Notes under the pieces: model-generated | What the model saw: only the letters and a program-made list of their open reading frames with translations | The model's database searches: none | What the model was told of the DNA's origin: nothing | Assembly: GCF_946190275.1 (NCBI RefSeq) | Contig: NZ_CAMHZQ010000001.1 | Span: forward strand, 1 to 64,000 | Length of the DNA: 64,000 nucleotides | DNA from: Streptococcus mitis | GTDB lineage: Bacteria; Bacillota; Bacilli; Lactobacillales; Streptococcaceae | Direction: 5' to 3' | Shown: positions 61,486 through 64,000 of the stretch, in pieces | How the letters are laid out: each line of letters begins with the position of its first letter | Numbering within the stretch: position 1 is the stretch's first letter | Made by a program: the position numbers and the translations under genes

Positions 61486-62484
61486 ATGAGTGTTTTTTAT
61501 GTTTACCAAGGAGAAACTTTCAACGAAGAACTTAAAGGAGGTTTTGTTTGGTCCCCTAAATTAAATAGAAAAAATGGAAAAAACAAAGGATTTTCCACAA
61601 TGACTAAAATAAAAGAAGGGGATTTTATTATTCATCATTGTAATGGTGAAATAAGAGCTATAAGTATTGCTGAAACCAATTGCTACGACTCTGACAAACC
61701 ATCTTATAAAATAGGTACAGGTAATAGTTGGGACAACGATGGCTATCGAGTTAATTGTAATTATATACTTTTAGATAATCCGCTCAAATTAGCAGAACAT
61801 AAAAAATGGTTAAAAGAACACTATAGTGAAGAAAGTGCATTTACTAAAAGCGGAACTGGTAAACAACAGTATATGTGTACAATTACTGAACAACACGCAC
61901 TTTATTTATTAGAAGAAGCCATTAATCTTCAATCTACAAATCAAACTAAAAAATTTTTAAATGATGCTCTAACTGACATCCGAGAAGATGAGGCTGGAGA
62001 ATATCATCAAGTAGAAAAAGACGAAATTGATAATTTAATTGAAGTTGCAAGTGCAACTACTAGTGTTAAACCTAGTTGGACCGGTATAAAACAAGGTCAG
62101 AAAATGACAATGTCTGTATCTACAAATAAACTTCGGCCTAAAAGAAATCCAAAAATAGCAGCCGATGCATTAGCTAGAGCTAATTATAAATGCGAAGTAG
62201 ATGCTAATGATAGAATATTCTTGAGAAAATCAGGTATAGGCTACACTGAACCACACCATTTAATTCCAATTAGTAAATTCCATGATTTCGACTATGAGAA
62301 TTGTAGTTTAGATACTATGGAAAACATTGTATCTCTATGTAGTCATTGTCATAATTTACTGCACTATGGAAGAGACGAAGATAAAACTCCAGTTCTTAAA
62401 AAATTATATGAGGAGCGAAAAGCTGCTCTAGCTAAAGTTGGTTTAGATATAACTTTTGCCGAATTAAGAGAATACTACAAATAA
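61486..62484 (+). CDS. EVE-HNH modification-dependent restriction nuclease
   Basis: Protein of 332 residues. The N-terminal 150 residues look like an EVE/PUA-type modified-base reader (GGFVWSPKLNRKNGKN, then IKEGDFIIHHCNGEIRAISIAE). The C-terminal 110 residues form an HNH nuclease with Cys236, His257-His258, Asn280, Cys285, Cys288-His289 and His293 (EPHHLIPIS ... CSHCHNLLH). EVE-HNH proteins are known to cleave DNA with modified cytosines, protecting against phages with modified genomes. Placed in an island next to an ATPase gene and an XRE operon. Confidence 0.85.
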   Translation: MSVFYVYQGETFNEELKGGFVWSPKLNRKNGKNKGFSTMTKIKEGDFIIHHCNGEIRAISIAETNCYDSDKPSYKIGTGNSWDNDGYRVNCNYILLDNPLKLAEHKKWLKEHYSEESAFTKSGTGKQQYMCTITEQHALYLLEEAINLQSTNQTKKFLNDALTDIREDEAGEYHQVEKDEIDNLIEVASATTSVKPSWTGIKQGQKMTMSVSTNKLRPKRNPKIAADALARANYKCEVDANDRIFLRKSGIGYTEPHHLIPISKFHDFDYENCSLDTMENIVSLCSHCHNLLHYGRDEDKTPVLKKLYEERKAALAKVGLDITFAELREYYK

Positions 62485-62491
62485 TTTTCTT

Positions 62492-62522
62492 AAAAGAGTC
62501 TGGGACAATAGTCTCTTTTTTT
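62492..62522 (+). terminator. Terminator of the EVE-HNH gene
   Basis: aaaagag / ctctttt stem and T run, 8 bp after the stop codon. Confidence 0.6.
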
Positions 62523-62640
62523 ATAATTTACTTTACTATCCTTTTTATTACTAAAATCTAAATCAAAATAATTTTTCTAATTAACAACTATTGTAGTAAG
62601 AATTTCTTCAAATCAAAAAACTATGGTTCAACTATTTTAA

Positions 62641-63999
62641 TTAAATAATACTTTTATATATTTTAACTTTATGTTTAAAAGATTCTATTCCACCTTCAAG
62701 ATAATTAACAATATATTTTTTTATTTTATCTTCACTTGGATATCCAGAGTTTTCAATCCACCCATGTTCACCATTAGATTTCATTAATATAACTAAATCT
62801 GACAATGCATTTGTCACAATTGTAGCATTATGTGTGGCAATAATAATTTGACGATTTGATTTTACATCTCGTAATATACTTACCAAATTATTAAAAATGT
62901 ATCTGGAATCTAAGTTATCCTCTGGTTGATCAATTAACAATGGACGATTATCATCAGTTAATTCAGAATATGCGAGAATAAAATCAAGCATTGCAACCAC
63001 TTTTTGACCTAAACTTAAGTTAGTAACATCTTTAAAAATTGCTTTCTTATTTTTATCTGTAACCTTCGAGTTAATATTGAATTCTAAAGAGAGCTTTTCA
63101 CAATTATTATATGTATCCTTCAAGTAGTCTTCTATGCTAAATAGATCTAGATTGTCCCAAATATTGAAAATTTCATCAAAAACATCATGTACATTTGATT
63201 TTTTAACCGCTATTAAAGACAAGTCGGAATAAATTGAATTAGAGTTCCCCTGATTTGCAATTTGAATTATTTGATTCTCATAATAAATTTCCCTGTCATT
63301 CATCATTTTTATAAAATTTATAAATCCTATCTTATCAAAAACAAATGATAAGTAGTCAATAACATCTTCACAGGACAGCATGTACCCCTTGAAAGGCCTT
63401 TTTAAATTTTTTCCTGGTGGGAAAAACCATGTTTCAAAGCGGTCCGGTAAAAGATACTTAAGTTCCTGCTTATAAACAATTTGTAAATTCCCCGTTTGTT
63501 GACTATTAAAATTATCAATAATTGAATTTATAAAATTATATTGTTTACTTAATTTCTCATTAGCAGATTCAATTGCTGGAATTATCTTTTCTATTTTATC
63601 AATTTTTTCGGAGAAGTTATATTCTTTGTTCTTTCTATCCTTGAAAAGTGTACCACGTAGAAAATCATCTATTTTGCCACTACTCGCAGAATTAACTAAT
63701 TCGTTAACAGAATATCTACTATCAAACATTTCATTAAGTAATGATTCTCTCTTTCTTTTTGGTACATTAATAATTTTTTCATCATCTAGAATTTCATAAA
63801 TTAATAAATGATTTTCTATTATCTTTGATTTTATTCTATTTTCATGAAACCAATATTTATCAGTACTTCTTGTTCTAACTTGATATAAATCATAGATGTC
63901 TTCATTCTCCTTTTGTTTAGGGAGATTCAACTCAATTATGTATTGTTTTTCAAGCATTTCATACCATAAATAGACTTTTGAATGTTTAGATAAAAATTC
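62641..63999 (-). CDS. ABC/SMC-like ATPase, C-terminal part (cut by window edge)
   Basis: The reading frame is open to the window end on the minus strand, so the true start lies outside. The visible part has an ABC-type signature TNLSLGQK, Walker B with [13 protein letters not shown] and the H-loop IIATHNA, but no Walker A, which must be upstream. A coiled-coil-like region lies between about 100 and 160 residues from the first visible Met. This resembles RecF/SbcC-like or TrlF-type ATPases of defence systems. The nuclease or PHP partner, if any, is not visible. Convergent with the EVE-HNH gene. Confidence 0.75.
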   Translation of the reverse strand, partial: EFLSKHSKVYLWYEMLEKQYIIELNLPKQKENEDIYDLYQVRTRSTDKYWFHENRIKSKIIENHLLIYEILDDEKIINVPKRKRESLLNEMFDSRYSVNELVNSASSGKIDDFLRGTLFKDRKNKEYNFSEKIDKIEKIIPAIESANEKLSKQYNFINSIIDNFNSQQTGNLQIVYKQELKYLLPDRFETWFFPPGKNLKRPFKGYMLSCEDVIDYLSFVFDKIGFINFIKMMNDREIYYENQIIQIANQGNSNSIYSDLSLIAVKKSNVHDVFDEIFNIWDNLDLFSIEDYLKDTYNNCEKLSLEFNINSKVTDKNKKAIFKDVTNLSLGQKVVAMLDFILAYSELTDDNRPLLIDQPEDNLDSRYIFNNLVSILRDVKSNRQIIIATHNATIVTNALSDLVILMKSNGEHGWIENSGYPSEDKIKKYIVNYLEGGIESFKHKVKIYKSII

Positions 64000-64000
64000 T

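Overview
The window reads as a chromosome of a mitis-group streptococcus (Streptococcus mitis, S. pseudopneumoniae or an atypical S. pneumoniae). The gene order ritR-gnd-mapZ-rlmL-rnpB-gpsB, recU-pbp1A, aliA...dexB, luxS-clpL, mraY-pbp2X-ftsL-rsmH and the cellobiose cel cluster matches the pneumococcal backbone, and pneumococcal-type BOX and 107-bp RUP repeats are scattered through it. Sequence alone does not settle the species. The empty capsule locus, the divergent PBP1A C-terminus and the apparent absence of a hyaluronate-lyase cluster lean towards S. mitis (inference).

1-9.7 kb is core: the end of an ISL3-type IS, then the minus-strand block ritR, gnd, mapZ, an rRNA methyltransferase gene, rnpB, gpsB and a DUF1273 gene, with recU-pbp1A divergent. 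9.7-17.9 kb is the capsule (cps) locus position. Between aliA and dexB there are no capsule polymerisation or export genes, only an AliB-like lipoprotein gene (aliC/aliD type) and glf, as in null-capsule strains. 18-20.1 kb holds a DUF1846 gene and luxS. 20.1-27.1 kb holds clpL (two CtsR boxes and a candidate 32-codon ORF in its leader) and the cell-wall operon rsmH-ftsL-pbp2X-mraY. PBP2x carries residues linked to beta-lactam resistance.

27.2-29.7 kb is an XRE-controlled operon of DUF3278 membrane proteins ending in a glutathione peroxidase gene. 29.8-32.7 kb is an hdiR-umuC SOS-mutagenesis cassette with a clear operator over its promoter. 33-37.3 kb holds a POT peptide transporter and a GH31 glycosidase. 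37.5-38.3 kb is a Fic toxin with a short antitoxin gene just upstream. 38.6-45.2 kb is the cellobiose/beta-glucoside cluster (celD, a membrane protein gene, celC, celR, celB, a SemiSWEET gene, bglA). 45.3-49.8 kb holds an ABM-domain gene, a second GH1 gene, an AraC regulator, a HAD phosphatase and a histidine phosphatase. 49.8-52.8 kb is a bglP-licT operon with a clear RAT antiterminator, in which both genes are frameshifted.

53-64 kb is accessory DNA. Three copies of the 3' end of rpsI (ribosomal protein S9), all on the minus strand at about 53.29, 57.19 and 59.05 kb, mark it as a tandem array of elements inserted at the rpsI 3' end. One segment holds an AAA ATPase gene, a broken IS110-family element and a tyrosine-recombinase fragment that stops 20 bp before a repeat. 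The next is a small segment with the pezAT toxin-antitoxin pair. The last, which runs past the window end, carries a four-gene XRE/small-membrane-protein operon, a divergent EVE-HNH modification-dependent nuclease and an ABC-type ATPase, and looks like a defence island.
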